Assembly (NCBI RefSeq): GCF_036373705.1
Contig: NC_089851.1
Location: forward strand, 56,314,997-56,378,996
Length of the DNA: 64,000 nt
Direction: 5' to 3'
Origin: Amia ocellicauda
Lineage: Eukaryota; Chordata; Actinopteri; Amiiformes; Amiidae
The translations under genes were made by a program, and so were the position numbers. The first letter of the stretch is position 1, and every line of letters begins with the position of its first letter. Shown here piece by piece: positions 1-9,978 of this stretch. The notes under the pieces are model-generated. The model worked only from the letters and a program-made list of their open reading frames with translations. It searched no databases and was not told where the DNA came from.

Positions 1-3000
1 TTGATATCTAACTCTCTTGCTTGCTATCGCTCCCCCAATGGTCAGTAGCATAGTAGCATAACAGCAGATCACGGACCACTGTCACTCAGATGCTTGCCTT
101 GCCGTCCATCCATCCATCCATCTATCTATCTATCTATCAATGACTCTCGATATCTAACTCTCTTGCTTGCTATCGCTCCCCCAATGGTCAGTAGCATAGT
201 AGCATAACAGCAGATCACGGACCACTGTCAATCAGATGCTTGCCTTGCCGTCCATCCATCCATCTATCTATCTATCTATCTATGACTCTTGATATCTAAC
301 TCTCTTGCTTGCTATCGCTCCCCCAATGGTCAGTAGCATTGTAGCATAACAGCAGATCACGGACCAATGTCAATCAGATGCTTGCCTTGCCGTCCATCCA
401 TCCATCTATCTATCTATCTATCTATGACTCTCGATATCTAACTCTCTTGCTTGCTATCGCTCCCCCAATGGTCAGTAGCATAGTAGCATAACAGCAGATC
501 ACGGACCACTGTCAATCAGATGCTTGCCTTGCCGTCCATCCATCCATCCATCTATCTATCAATCTATCAATGACTCTCGATATCTAACTCTCTTACTTGC
601 TATCGCTCCCCCAATGGTCAGTAGCATAGTAGCATAACAGCAGATCACGGACCACTGTCAATCAGATGCTTGCCTTGCCGTCCATCCATCCATCCATCTA
701 TCTATCTATCTATCAATGACTCTCGATATCTAACTCTCTTACTTGCTATCGCTCCCCCAATGGTCAGTAGCATAGTAGCATAACAGCAGATCACGGACCA
801 CTGTCAATCAGATGCTTGCCTTGCCGTCCATCCATCCATCTATCTATCTATCTATCTATGACTCTTGATATCTAACTCTCTTGCTTGCTATCGCTCCCCC
901 AATGGTCAGTAGCATAGTAGCATAACAGCAGATCACGGACCACTGTCACTCAGATGCTTGCCTTGCCGTCCATCCATCCATCCATCTATCTATCTATCTA
1001 TCAATGACTCTCGATATCTAACTCTCTTGCTTGCTATCGCTCCCCCAATGGTCAGTAGCATAGTAGCATAACAGCAGATCACGGACCACTGTCAATCAGA
1101 TGCTTGCTTTGCCGTCCATCCATCCATCTATCTATCTATCTATCTATGACTCTTGATATCTAACTCTCTTGCTTGCTATCGCCCCCCCAATGGTCAGTAG
1201 CATAGTAGCATAACAGCAGATCACGGACCACTGTCAATCAGATGCTTGCCTTGCCGTCCATCCATCCATCTATCTATCTATCTATCTATCTATGACTCTC
1301 GATATCTAACTCTCTTGCTTGCTATCGCTCCCCCAATGGTCAGTAGCATAGTAGCATAACAGCAGATCACGGACCACTGTCAATCAGATGCTTGCCTTGC
1401 CGTCCATCCATCCATCTATCTATCTATCAATCTATGACTCTCGATATCTAACTCTCTTGCTTGCTATCGCTCCCCCAATGGTCAGTAGCATAGTAGCATA
1501 ACAGCAGATCACGGACCACTGTCAATCAGATGCTTGCCTTGCCGTCCATCCATCCATCTATCTATCAATCTATCAATCTATCAATGACTCTCGATATCTA
1601 ACTCTCTTACTTGCTATCGCTCCCCCAATGGTCAGTAGCATAGTAGCATAACAGCAGATCACGGACCACTGTCAATCAGATGCTTGCCTTGCCGTCCATC
1701 CATCCATCCATCTATCTATCTATCTATCAATGACTCTCGATATCTAACTCTCTTACTTGCTATCGCTCCCCCAATGGTCAGTAGCATAGTAGCATAACAG
1801 CAGATCACGGACCACTGTCAATCAGATGCTTGCCTTGCCGTCCATCCATCCATCTATCTATCTATCTATCTATGACTCTTGATATCTAACTCTCTTGCTT
1901 GCTATCGCTCCCCCAATGGTCAGTAGCATAGTAGCATAACAGCAGATCACGGACCACTGTCACTCAGATGCTTGCCTTGCCGTCCATCCATCCATCCATC
2001 TATCTATCTATCTATCAATGACTCTCGATATCTAACTCTCTTGCTTGCTATCGCTCCCCCAATGGTCAGTAGCATAGTAGCATAACAGCAGATCACGGAC
2101 CACTGTCAATCAGATGCTTGCCTTGCCGTCCATCCATCCATCTATCTATCTATCTATCTATGACTCTTGATATCTAACTCTCTTGCTTGCTATCGCTCCC
2201 CCAATGGTCAGTAGCATTGTAGCATAACAGCAGATCACGGACCAATGTCAATCAGATGCTTGCCTTGCCGTCCATCCATCCATCTATCTATCTATCTATC
2301 TATGACTCTCGATATCTAACTCTCTTGCTTGCTATCGCTCCCCCAATGGTCAGTAGCATAGTAGCATAACAGCAGATCACGGACCACTGTCAATCAGATG
2401 CTTGCCTTGCCGTCCATCCATCCATCCATCTATCTATCAATCTATCAATGACTCTCGATATCTAACTCTCTTACTTGCTATCGCTCCCCCAATGGTCAGT
2501 AGCATAGTAGCATAACAGCAGATCACGGACCACTGTCAATCAGATGCTTGCCTTGCCGTCCATCCATCCATCCATCTATCTATCTATCTATCAATGACTC
2601 TCGATATCTAACTCTCTTGCTTGCTATCGCTCCCCCAATGGTCAGTAGCATAGTAGCATAACAGCAGATCACGGACCACTGTCAATCAGATGCTTGCTTT
2701 GCCGTCCATCCATCCATCTATCTATCTATCTATCTATGACTCTTGATATCTAACTCTCTTGCTTGCTATCGCCCCCCCAATGGTCAGTAGCATAGTAGCA
2801 TAACAGCAGATCACGGACCACTGTCAATCAGATGCTTGCCTTGCCGTCCATCCATCCATCTATCTATCTATCTATCTATCTATGACTCTCGATATCTAAC
2901 TCTCTTGCTTGCTATCGCTCCCCCAATGGTCAGTAGCATAGTAGCATAACAGCAGATCACGGACCACTGTCAATCAGATGCTTGCCTTGCCGTCCATCCA

Positions 3001-4948
3001 TCCATCTATCTATCTATCAATCTATGACTCTCGATATCTAACTCTCTTGCTTGCTATCGCTCCCCCAATGGTCAGTAGCATAGTAGCATAACAGCAGATC
3101 ACGGACCACTGTCAATCAGATGCTTGCCTTGCCGTCCATCCATCCATCCATCTATCTATCAATCTATCAATGACTCTCGATATCTAACTCTCTTACTTGC
3201 TATCGCTCCCCCAATGGTCAGTAGCATAGAAGCATAACAGCAGATCACGGACCACTGTCAATCAGATGCTTGCCTTGCCGTCCATCCATCCATCCATCTA
3301 TCTATCTATCTATCAATGACTCTCGATATCTAACTCTCTTACTTGCTATCGCTCCCCCAATGGTCAGTAGCATAGTAGCATAACAGCAGATCACGGACCA
3401 CTGTCAATCAGATGCTTGCCTTGCCGTCCATCCATCCATCTATCTATCTATCTATCTATGACTCTTGATATCTAACTCTCTTGCTTGCTATCGCTCCCCC
3501 AATGGTCAGTAGCATAGTAGCATAACAGCAGATCACGGACCACTGTCACTCAGATGCTTGCCTTGCCGTCCATCCATCCATCCATCTATCTATCTATCTA
3601 TCAATGACTCTCGATATCTAACTCTCTTGCTTGCTATCGCTCCCCCAATGGTCAGTAGCATAGTAGCATAACAGCAGATCACGGACCACTGTCAATCAGA
3701 TGCTTGCCTTGCCGTCCATCCATCCATCTATCTATCTATCTATCTATGACTCTTGATATCTAACTCTCTTGCTTGCTATCGCTCCCCCAATGGTCAGTAG
3801 CATTGTAGCATAACAGCAGATCACGGACCAATGTCAATCAGATGCTTGCCTTGCCGTCCATCCATCCATCTATCTATCTATCTATCTATGACTCTCGATA
3901 TCTAACTCTCTTGCTTGCTATCGCTCCCCCAATGGTCAGTAGCATAGTAGCATAACAGCAGATCACGGACCACTGTCAATCAGATGCTTGCCTTGCCGTC
4001 CATCCATCCATCCATCTATCTATCAATCTATCAATGACTCTCGATATCTAACTCTCTTACTTGCTATCGCTCCCCCAATGGTCAGTAGCATAGTAGCATA
4101 ACAGCAGATCACGGACCACTGTCAATCAGATGCTTGCCTTGCCGTCCATCCATCCATCCATCTATCTATCTATCTATCAATGACTCTCGATATCTAACTC
4201 TCTTACTTGCTATCGCTCCCCCAATGGTCAGTAGCATAGTAGCATAACAGCAGATCACGGACCACTGTCAATCAGATGCTTGCCTTGCCGTCCATCCATC
4301 CATCTATCTATCTATCTATCTATGACTCTCGATATCTAACTCTCTTGCTTGCTATCGCTCCCCCAATGGTCAGTAGCATAGTAGCATAACAGCAGATCAC
4401 GGACCACTGTCAATCAGATGCTTGCCTTGCCGTCCATCCATCCATCCATCTATCTATCAATCTATCAATGACTCTCGATATCTAACTCTCTTACTTGCTA
4501 TCGCTCCCCCAATGGTCAGTAGCATAGTAGCATAACAGCAGATCACGGACCACTGTCAATCAGATGCTTGCCTTGCCGTCCATCCATCCATCCATCTATC
4601 TATCTATCTATCAATGACTCTCGATATCTAACTCTCTTACTTGCTATCGCTCCCCCAATGGTCAGTAGCATAGTAGCATAACAGCAGATCACGGACCACT
4701 GTCAATCAGATGCTTGCCTTGCCGTCCATCCATCCATCTATCTATCTATCTATCTATGACTCTCGATATCTAACTCTCTTGCTTGCTATCGCTCCCCCAA
4801 TGGTCAGTAGCATAGTAGCATAACAGCAGATCACGGACCACTGTCAATCAGATGCTTGCCTTGCCGTCCATCCATCCATCTATCTATCTATCTATCTATG
4901 ACTCTCGATATCTAACTCTCTTGCTTGCTATCGCTCCCCCAATGGTCA
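1..4948. repeat. Satellite array segment A (distal-type monomers)
   Basis: Head-to-tail monomers of about 142-150 bp with no gene between them. Each unit starts GACTCTYGATATC, passes through a core with an internal 8-bp direct repeat (GTAGCATA twice) and ends with (CCAT)2-4(CTAT)2-6, often with CAAT interruptions. The array is cut by the window start. Marker variants recur at fixed distance: GCTTGCTTTGCC at 1103 and 2693, and a C7 run at 1182 and 2772, which shows an 11-monomer block of about 1,590 bp. No frame stays open because monomer lengths are not constant multiples of three. Non-coding satellite DNA; any function is unknown. Confidence 0.97.
1101..3030. repeat. 11-monomer higher-order repeat, about 1,590 bp
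   Basis: Three independent marker variants in this stretch repeat at the same offset: the CTTGCTTTGCC change (1101 and 2691), the run of seven C (about 1182 and 2772) and the tail CTATCAATCTATGACTC (1421 and 3011). The offset, 1,590 bp, equals 11 monomers. Another marker, GGACCAATGTC, lies at 361, 2239 and 3825, so neighbouring blocks have gained or lost monomers. This is the expected trace of unequal exchange between blocks rather than single monomers. Confidence 0.75.
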
Positions 4949-5048
4949 CGTATGTTGCATTCAACAACAAAGAAAATCGTGTGCTGGAAATGATTTTTGG
5001 CAACTGTGAAGGAACTGCACGACTGCAGCAACCACAACACCTCTGTCT

Positions 5049-5122
5049 GTCTCTGTGGCGCAATCGGTCAGCGTGTTTGGCTGTTAACCAAAAGGATGGT
5101 GGTTTGAATCCACCCAGGGACG
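5049..5122 (+). tRNA. tRNA-Asn-GTT: tRNA-Asn (anticodon GTT), probably decayed: C56 lost
   Basis: Would decode Asn AAC/AAU codons. The cloverleaf folds well: acceptor GTCTCTG with CAGGGAC (one U-G), anticodon stem TTTGG/CCAAA around CTGTTAA, anticodon GTT at 5083-5085, T stem GGTGG/CCACC, discriminator G. No intron and no encoded CCA. The A box TGGCGCAATCGG is good. The T loop reads TTTGAAT instead of TTCGAAT, so the nearly invariant C56 (position 5105) is T. This damages both the G19-C56 elbow pair and the core of the B box that TFIIIC binds. A second change makes D-stem pair 10-25 G-U. Both are CpG to TpG changes. Convergent with tRNA-Thr(TGT). Likely a pseudogene or very weak gene; the identity of the family is certain. 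Confidence 0.93.
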
Positions 5123-5128
5123 GCCCAC

Positions 5129-5132
5129 TTTT
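5129..5132 (+). terminator. Pol III T4 terminator of island-1 tRNA-Asn
   Basis: TTTT begins 7 nt after the discriminator base, a normal position for RNA polymerase III termination. It is followed by a C-rich run. Confidence 0.75.
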
Positions 5133-5286
5133 CCCCCCGCCCCTTGTTATTGTTTCTACTTCTGGCGGACAGCTTGCCAGACTGTGGCTACAGTAACCTT
5201 AAGCTGCTTGCTGTGGATGGCCATCTTGCAAAAATGTATTGAGCGTTTAGAAACTTCCTTTCCATTGCCTAGGCCAACATAAACCA

Positions 5287-5360
5287 AGGCACTGCTGGGA
5301 GTCAAACCCAGGGTTTCCTGTTTACAAGACAGGCGCTTTGACCAACTAAGCCACGGTGCC
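5287..5360 (-). tRNA. tRNA-Thr-TGT: tRNA-Thr (anticodon TGT), probably decayed: C56 lost and acceptor mismatch
   Basis: Would read Thr ACA (and ACG) codons. Read on -: acceptor GGCACCG with CAGTGCC, D stem GCTT/AAGC, anticodon stem CCTGT/ACAGG around CTTGTAA, anticodon TGT (complement of 5324-5326), discriminator T. Two defects are visible: a C6-A67 mismatch in the acceptor stem, shared by all six copies in the window, and C56 changed to T at 5304 (GGTTTGAC), seen only in this island and again a CpG change. The nearest T run downstream on - lies about 52 nt away (complement of 5230-5234), so the 3' trailer would be long. It shares strand with tRNA-Thr(AGT) upstream, separated by the (AAAAC)n tract. 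Confidence 0.92.
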
Positions 5361-5402
5361 AGGACTCTCCCATTCCCCAGTGCCTACACTCAGGCGTAAG
5401 GC

Positions 5403-5433
<31 letters not shown>

Positions 5434-5498
5434 CAAAACAAAACAAAACAAAACAAAACAAAACAAAACAAAACAAAACAAAACAAAACAAAACAAAA
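5403..5498. repeat. (AAAAC)n microsatellite, about 19 units
   Basis: A nearly perfect 96-bp run of AAAAC units. On the - strand, on which both Thr tRNAs are transcribed, it reads (GTTTT)n: a dense series of T4 runs between the two genes, which could act as a back-up Pol III terminator for tRNA-Thr(AGT) read-through. Unit number differs between islands: about 19, 4, 19, 20, 23 and 17 for islands 1-6. The lysine/asparagine- or phenylalanine-rich open frames across it are translations of the repeat, not genes. Confidence 0.97.
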
Positions 5499-5784
5499 TC
5501 TGGATGCAGACTGCAACAAAGGAAGCACACAGAGGTGAAAACGTAAGGTTGACGGGAGCAACAAGCTCCCTGTTGCGACTGTCCAGGGGCGGCAATGGGA
5601 ATTGGACGTTGGCCGTAGCGCGTGTCCTTTGGGCTCTGGTTCTTCTTTACAAACCGGCGTCTGTCCAGTTGGCTTTCCGGTTCATTACGTCCTCTGATGG
5701 CTTTACGATAAGCCTATCTTGCTAAAACTGATGGTCGACAAAGCGGAAGCACAAGCTTCGCAAGGAGCACAGAAAGCCCGCCTA
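5499..5784. other. Unique island spacer with two overlapping hairpins
   Basis: This 286-bp single-copy-like sequence lies between the microsatellite and tRNA-Thr(AGT) and is conserved in all six islands. It holds a perfect 6-bp inverted repeat, GGGAGC-AACAA-GCTCCC (5554-5570), overlapped by a second one, GCAACA/TGTTGC (5558-5576); the two cannot form together. Near the tRNA is GAAGC-ACAA-GCTTC. A T4 on the - strand (complement of 5724-5727) is the first terminator-like run after tRNA-Thr(AGT), 57 nt away. A 73-codon frame at 5504-5725 is open in each copy but has no recognisable domain. I recognise no gene or transposon here. Confidence 0.6.
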
Positions 5785-5858
5785 AGGCACCGCTGGGATT
5801 TGAACCCAGGACCTCCTGTTTACTAGACAGGCGCTTTAACCAGCTAAGCCACGGCGCC
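5785..5858 (-). tRNA. tRNA-Thr-AGT: tRNA-Thr (anticodon AGT), intact
   Basis: Reads Thr ACU/ACC/ACA codons once A34 is deaminated to inosine, a eukaryotic decoding trait. On -: acceptor GGCGCCG/CGGTGCC (one G-U), A box TGGCTTAGCTGG with both G18 and G19, D stem GCTT/AAGC, anticodon stem CCTGT/ACAGG around CTAGTAA, anticodon AGT (complement of 5822-5824), T stem CTGGG/CCCAG, T loop TTCAAAT. R57 is A rather than G, which the B-box consensus allows. Discriminator T, no intron, no encoded CCA. All stems pair, so of the three genes in this island it is the one most likely to work. Confidence 0.96.
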
Positions 5859-5880
5859 AAATCTGCCGCTGCTGCTGCTG

Positions 5881-8800
5881 ATAGTAGAATAACAGCAGAT
5901 CACGGACCGCTGTCAATCAGGTTCTTGCCTTGCCATCCATCCATCCATCCATCTATCTATGACTCTCAATATCTAACTCTCTTGCTTGCTATCGCTCCCC
6001 CAATGGTCAGTAGCATAGTAGCATAACAGCAGATCACGGACCACTGTCAATCAGGTGCTTGCCTTGCCATCCATCCATCCATCTGTCTATCTATCTATCT
6101 ATGACTCTTGACATCTAACTCTCTTGCTTGCTATCGCTCCCCCAATGGTCAGAAGCAAAGTAGCATAACAGCAGATCACGGACCACTGTCAATCAGATGC
6201 TTGCCTTGCCGTCCATCCATCCATCCATCCATCTATCTATCTATGACTCTTGATATCTAACTCTCTTGCTTGCTATCGCTCCCCCAATGGTCAGAAGCAT
6301 AGTATCATAACAGCAGATCACAGACCACTGTCAATCAGATTCTTGCCTTGCCGTCCATCCATCCATCTATCTATCTATCTATCTATGACTCTTGATATCT
6401 AACTCTCTTGCTTGCTATCGCTCCCCCAATGGTCAGTAGCATTGTAGCATAACAGCAGATCACGGACCACTGTCAATCAGATGCTTGCCTTGCCGTCCAT
6501 CCATCCATCTATCTATCTATCTATCTATGACTCTTGATATCTAACTCTCTTGCTTGCTATCGCTCCCCCAATGGTCAGTAGCATTGTAGCATAACAGCAG
6601 ATCACGGACCACTGTCAATCAGATGCTTGCCTTGCCGTCCATCCATCCATCTATCTATCTATCTATCTATGACTCTTGATATCTAACTCTCTTGCTTGCT
6701 ATCGCTCCCCCAATGGTCAGTAGCATTGTAGCATAACAGCAGATCACGGACCACTGTCAATCAGATGCTTGCCTTGCCGTCCATCCATCCATCCATCCAT
6801 CTATCTATCTATGACTCTTGATATCTAACTCTCTTGCTTGCTATCGCTCCCCCAATGGTCAGAAGCAAAGTAGCATAACAGCAGATCACGGACCACTGTC
6901 AATCAGATGCTTGCCTTGCCGTCCATCCATCCATCCATCCATCTATCTATCTATGACTCTTGATATCTAACTCTCTTGCTTGCTATCGCTCCCCCAATGG
7001 TCAGTAGCATAGTAGCATAACAGCAGATCACGGACCACTGTCAATCAGATGCTTGCCTTGCCGTCCATCCATCCATCTATCTATCTATCTATCTATGACT
7101 CTTGATATCTAACTCTCTTGCTTGCTATCGCTCCCCCAATGGTCAGTAGCATAGTAGCATAACAGCAGATCACGGACCACTGTCACTCAGATGCTTGCCT
7201 TGCCGTCCATCCATCCATCCATCTATCTATCTATCTATCAATGACTCTCGATATCTAACTCTCTTGCTTGCTATCGCTCCCCCAATGGTCAGTAGCATAG
7301 TAGCATAACAGCAGATCACGGACCACTGTCAATCAGATGCTTGCCTTGCCGTCCATCCATCCATCTATCTATCTATCTATCTATGACTCTCGATATCTAA
7401 CTCTCTTGCTTGCTATCGCTCCCCCAATGGTCAGTAGCATAGTAGCATAACAGCAGATCACGGACCACTGTCAATCAGATGCTTGCCTTGCCGTCCATCC
7501 ATCCATCCATCTATCTATCAATCTATCAATGACTCTCGATATCTAACTCTCTTACTTGCTATCGCTCCCCCAATGGTCAGTAGCATAGTAGCATAACAGC
7601 AGATCACGGACCACTGTCAATCAGATGCTTGCCTTGCCGTCCATCCATCCATCTATCTATCTATCTATCTATGACTCTTGATATCTAACTCTCTTGCTTG
7701 CTATCGCTCCCCCAATGGTCAGTAGCATTGTAGCATAACAGCAGATCACGGACCACTGTCAATCAGATGCTTGCCTTGCCGTCCATCCATCCATCTATCT
7801 ATCTATCTATCTATGACTCTTGATATCTAACTCTCTTGCTTGCTATCGCTCCCCCAATGGTCAGTAGCATTGTAGCATAACAGCAGATCACGGACCACTG
7901 TCAATCAGATGCTTGCCTTGCCGTCCAAACATCCATCTATCTATCTATCTATCTATGACTCTTGATATCTAACTCTCTTGCTTGCTATCGCTCCCCCAAT
8001 GGTCAGTAGCATTGTAGCATAACAGCAGATCACGGACCACTGTCAATCAGATGCTTGCCTTGCCGTCCATCCATCCATCTATCTATGACTCTTGATATCT
8101 AACTCTCTTGCTTGCTATCGCTCCCCCAATGGTCAGTAGCATTGTAGCATAACAGCAGATCACGGACCACTGTCAATCAGATGCTTGCCTTGCCGTCCAT
8201 CCATCCATCTATCTATCTATCAATGACTCTCGATATCTAACTCTCTTGCTTGCTATCGCTCCCCCGATGGTCAGTAGCATAGTAGCATAACAGCAGATCA
8301 CGGACCACTGTCAATCAGGTGCTTGCCTTGCCGTCCATACATCCATCTGTCTATCTATCTATCTATGACTCTTGACATCTAACTCTCTTGCTTGCTATCG
8401 CTCCCCCAATGCTCAGAAGCAAAGTAGCATAACAGCAGATCACGGACCACTGTCAATCAGATGCTTGCCTTGCCGTCCATCCATCCATCTATCTATCTAT
8501 CTATCTATGACTCTTGATATCTAACTCTCTTGCTTGCTATCGCTCCCCCAATGGTCAGTAGCATTGTAGCATAACAGCAGATCACGGACCACTGTCAATC
8601 AGATGCTTGCCTTGCCGTCCATCCATACATCTATCTATCTATCTATCTATGACTCTTGATATCTAACTCTCTTGCTTGCTATCGCTCCCCCAATGGTCAG
8701 TAGCATTGTAGCATAACAGCAGATCACGGACCACTGTCAATCAGATGCTTGCCTTGCCGTCCATCCATCCATCTATCTATCTATCTATCAATGACTCTCG

Positions 8801-9121
8801 ATATCTAACTCTCTTACTTGCTATCGCTCCCCCAATGGTCAGTAGCATAGTAGCATAACAGCAGATCACGGACCACTGTCAATCAGATGCTTGCCTTGCC
8901 GTCCATCCATCCATCCATCTATCTATCTATGACTCTTGTTATCTAACTCTCTTGCTTGCTATCGCTCCCCCAATGGTCAGTAGCATAGTAGCATAACAGC
9001 AGATCACGGAACACTGTCAATCAGATGCTTGCCTTGCCGTCCATCCATCCATCTATCTATCTATCTATCTATGACTCTCGATATCTAACTCTCTTGCTTG
9101 CTATCGCTCCCCCAATGGTCA
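5881..9121. repeat. Satellite array segment B (island-proximal monomers)
   Basis: 3,241 bp of monomers between islands 1 and 2, with the same 3,241-bp length as segment E in the second copy. It contains monomer types rare elsewhere: CAGGTGCTTG with tail CTGTCTATC, then GACATC plus GAAGCAAAG. The first unit after the island is the most diverged. One private change, CCGTCCAAACATCC at about 7921-7934, distinguishes it from segment E. No genes. Confidence 0.96.
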
Positions 9122-9221
9122 CGTATGTTGCATTCAACGACAAAGAAAATCGTGTGCTGGAAATGATTTTTGGCAACTGTGAAGGAACTGCATGACTGCA
9201 GCAACCAACACTCCTCTGTCT

Positions 9222-9295
9222 GTCTCTGTGGCGCAATCGGTCAGCGCGTTTGGCTGTTAACCAAAAGGATGGTGGTTCGAATCCACCCAGGGACG
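9222..9295 (+). tRNA. tRNA-Asn-GTT: tRNA-Asn (anticodon GTT), intact
   Basis: Canonical version of the gene: acceptor GTCTCTG/CAGGGAC, A box TGGCGCAATCGG, D stem GCGC/GCGC, anticodon loop CTGTTAA, T arm GGTGG-TTCGAAT-CCACC with C56 present, and B box GGTTCGAATCC. All stems pair, with one U-G in the acceptor. Together with its sister in island 5 it is the only tRNA-Asn in the window without a visible defect, so these two are the likely functional asparagine genes. Confidence 0.97.
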
Positions 9296-9301
9296 GCCCA
9301 C

Positions 9302-9305
9302 TTTT
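9302..9305 (+). terminator. Pol III T4 terminator of island-2 tRNA-Asn
   Basis: TTTT starting 7 nt past the tRNA 3' end, followed by a C run. Confidence 0.75.
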
Positions 9306-9459
9306 CCCCCCGCCCCTTGTTATTGTTTCTAATTCTGGCGGACAGCTTGCCAGACTGTGGCTACAGTAACCTTAAGCTGCTTGCTGTGGATGGCCATCTT
9401 GCAAAAATGTATTGAGCGTTTAGAAACTTCCTTTCCATTGCCTAGGCCAACATAAACCA

Positions 9460-9533
9460 AGGCACTGCTGGGAGTCGAACCCAGGGTTTCCTGTTTACAA
9501 GACAGGTGCTTTGACCAACTAAGCCACGGTGCC
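9460..9533 (-). tRNA. tRNA-Thr-TGT: tRNA-Thr (anticodon TGT), acceptor mismatch C6-A67
   Basis: Fold as in island 1 but with C56 kept (T loop TTCGACT). The acceptor stem has the shared C6-A67 mismatch. Position 26 is A instead of G (complement of 9507), also a CpG change; G26 is usually the m2,2G site but A is tolerated. It may still be transcribed because A and B boxes are intact. Whether the mismatch is tolerated in the mature tRNA cannot be judged from sequence. Confidence 0.93.
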
Positions 9534-9575
9534 AGGACTCTCCCATTCCCCAGTGCCTACACTCAGGCGTAAGGC

Positions 9576-9596
9576 AAAAAACAAAACAAAACAAAA
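9576..9596. repeat. (AAAAC)n microsatellite, contracted to about 4 units
   Basis: Only 21 bp, against 86-116 bp in the other five islands. The sister copy in island 5 is the longest of all (116 bp). Confidence 0.95.
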
Positions 9597-9882
9597 TCTG
9601 GATGCAGGCTGCAACAAAGGAAGCACACAGAGGTGAAAACCTAAGGTTGACGGGAGCAACAAGCTCCCTGTTGCGACTGTCCAGGGGCGGCAATGGGAAT
9701 TGGACGTTGGCCGTAGCGCGTGTCCTTTGGGTTCTGGTTCTTCTTTACAAACCGGCGTCTGTCCAGTTGGCTTTCCGGTTCATTACGTCCTCTGATGGCT
9801 TTACGATAAGCCTATCTTGCTAAAACTGATGGTCGACAAAGCGGAAGCACAAGCTTCGCAAGGAGCACAGAAAGCCCGCCTA

Positions 9883-9956
9883 AGGCACCGCTGGGATTTG
9901 AACCCAGGACCTCCTGTTTACTAGACAGGCGCTTTAAACAACTAAGCCACGGTGCC
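9883..9956 (-). tRNA. tRNA-Thr-AGT: tRNA-Thr (anticodon AGT), probably decayed: G19 lost
   Basis: Stems are all paired, and the acceptor is better than in island 1 (A4-U69 in place of G-U). The D loop, however, reads AGTTGTTTA instead of AGTTGGTTA: G19 is T (complement of 9938). G19 pairs with C56 in the tRNA elbow and belongs to the GG of the A box, so both folding and promoter strength should suffer. The same change is present in island 5, so it predates the 11.7-kb duplication. Confidence 0.92.
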
Positions 9957-9978
9957 AAATCTGCCGCTGCTGCTGCTG

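Larger units (their letters stand above)
4949..5880. other. tRNA island 1 (Asn+, Thr-TGT-, (AAAAC)n, Thr-AGT-)
   Basis: Non-satellite block of 932 bp. It begins right after the monomer sequence CAATGGTCA and ends in GCTGCTGCTG before ATAGTAGAATAACAG, where monomer sequence resumes. Relative to a plain monomer, it takes the place of the 5 bases GTAGC. No target-site duplication or transposon ends are visible. The first 100 bp before tRNA-Asn hold nothing I recognise. Sister copy: island 4. The first monomer after it is divergent (GGACCGCTGTC, CAGGTTCTTG). Confidence 0.93.
9122..9978. other. tRNA island 2 (short (AAAAC)n form)
   Basis: Same order and same junctions as island 1, but only 857 bp because the (AAAAC)n tract is contracted to about four units. 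Private features include AACCTAAGG where the others have AACGTAAGG (9639-9647) and TTCTAATTC for TTCTACTTC. Sister copy: island 5, which differs in the microsatellite and its right flank. Confidence 0.93.

Noticed and set aside
1-4948. CRISPR-like array
   Set aside because: The repeated unit is the entire 145 bp with no unique spacers, the setting is eukaryotic, and there are no cas genes.
4852-5196. Open frames across a monomer tail and island (Ser/Ile/Tyr-rich start), also near 11,289, 16,578 and 23,217
   Set aside because: They translate the CTAT/CCAT microsatellite and then the tRNA-Asn gene; no domain, and the frame depends on repeat number.
5302-5595. Phe/Cys/Leu-rich frames on - and Lys/Thr/Gln/Asn frames on + across (AAAAC)n in each island
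   Set aside because: Pure translation of a 5-bp repeat, open in several frames because the repeat lacks stops. The hydrophobic look is not a real membrane protein, and the frames run through tRNA-Thr(TGT).
5504-5725. 73-codon frame in the island spacer, open in all six islands
   Set aside because: No recognisable motif and no other support for translation; conservation is explained by recent copying. Kept only as a note in the spacer entry.
4949-5880. Island as a transposon or SINE
   Set aside because: No target-site duplication, terminal inverted repeats or reverse-transcriptase remnant. The AAAAC tract is internal, not terminal, and the tRNAs are complete with correct ends.
5859-5880. (GCT)n at the island right edge as a trinucleotide expansion
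   Set aside because: Only about five units and the same in all copies; too short to call an expansion.
9170-9415. 81-codon frame covering tRNA-Asn, also at 11,470, 20,902 and 23,293
   Set aside because: Overlaps the whole tRNA gene and is interrupted in islands 1 and 4; a shadow of the tRNA.
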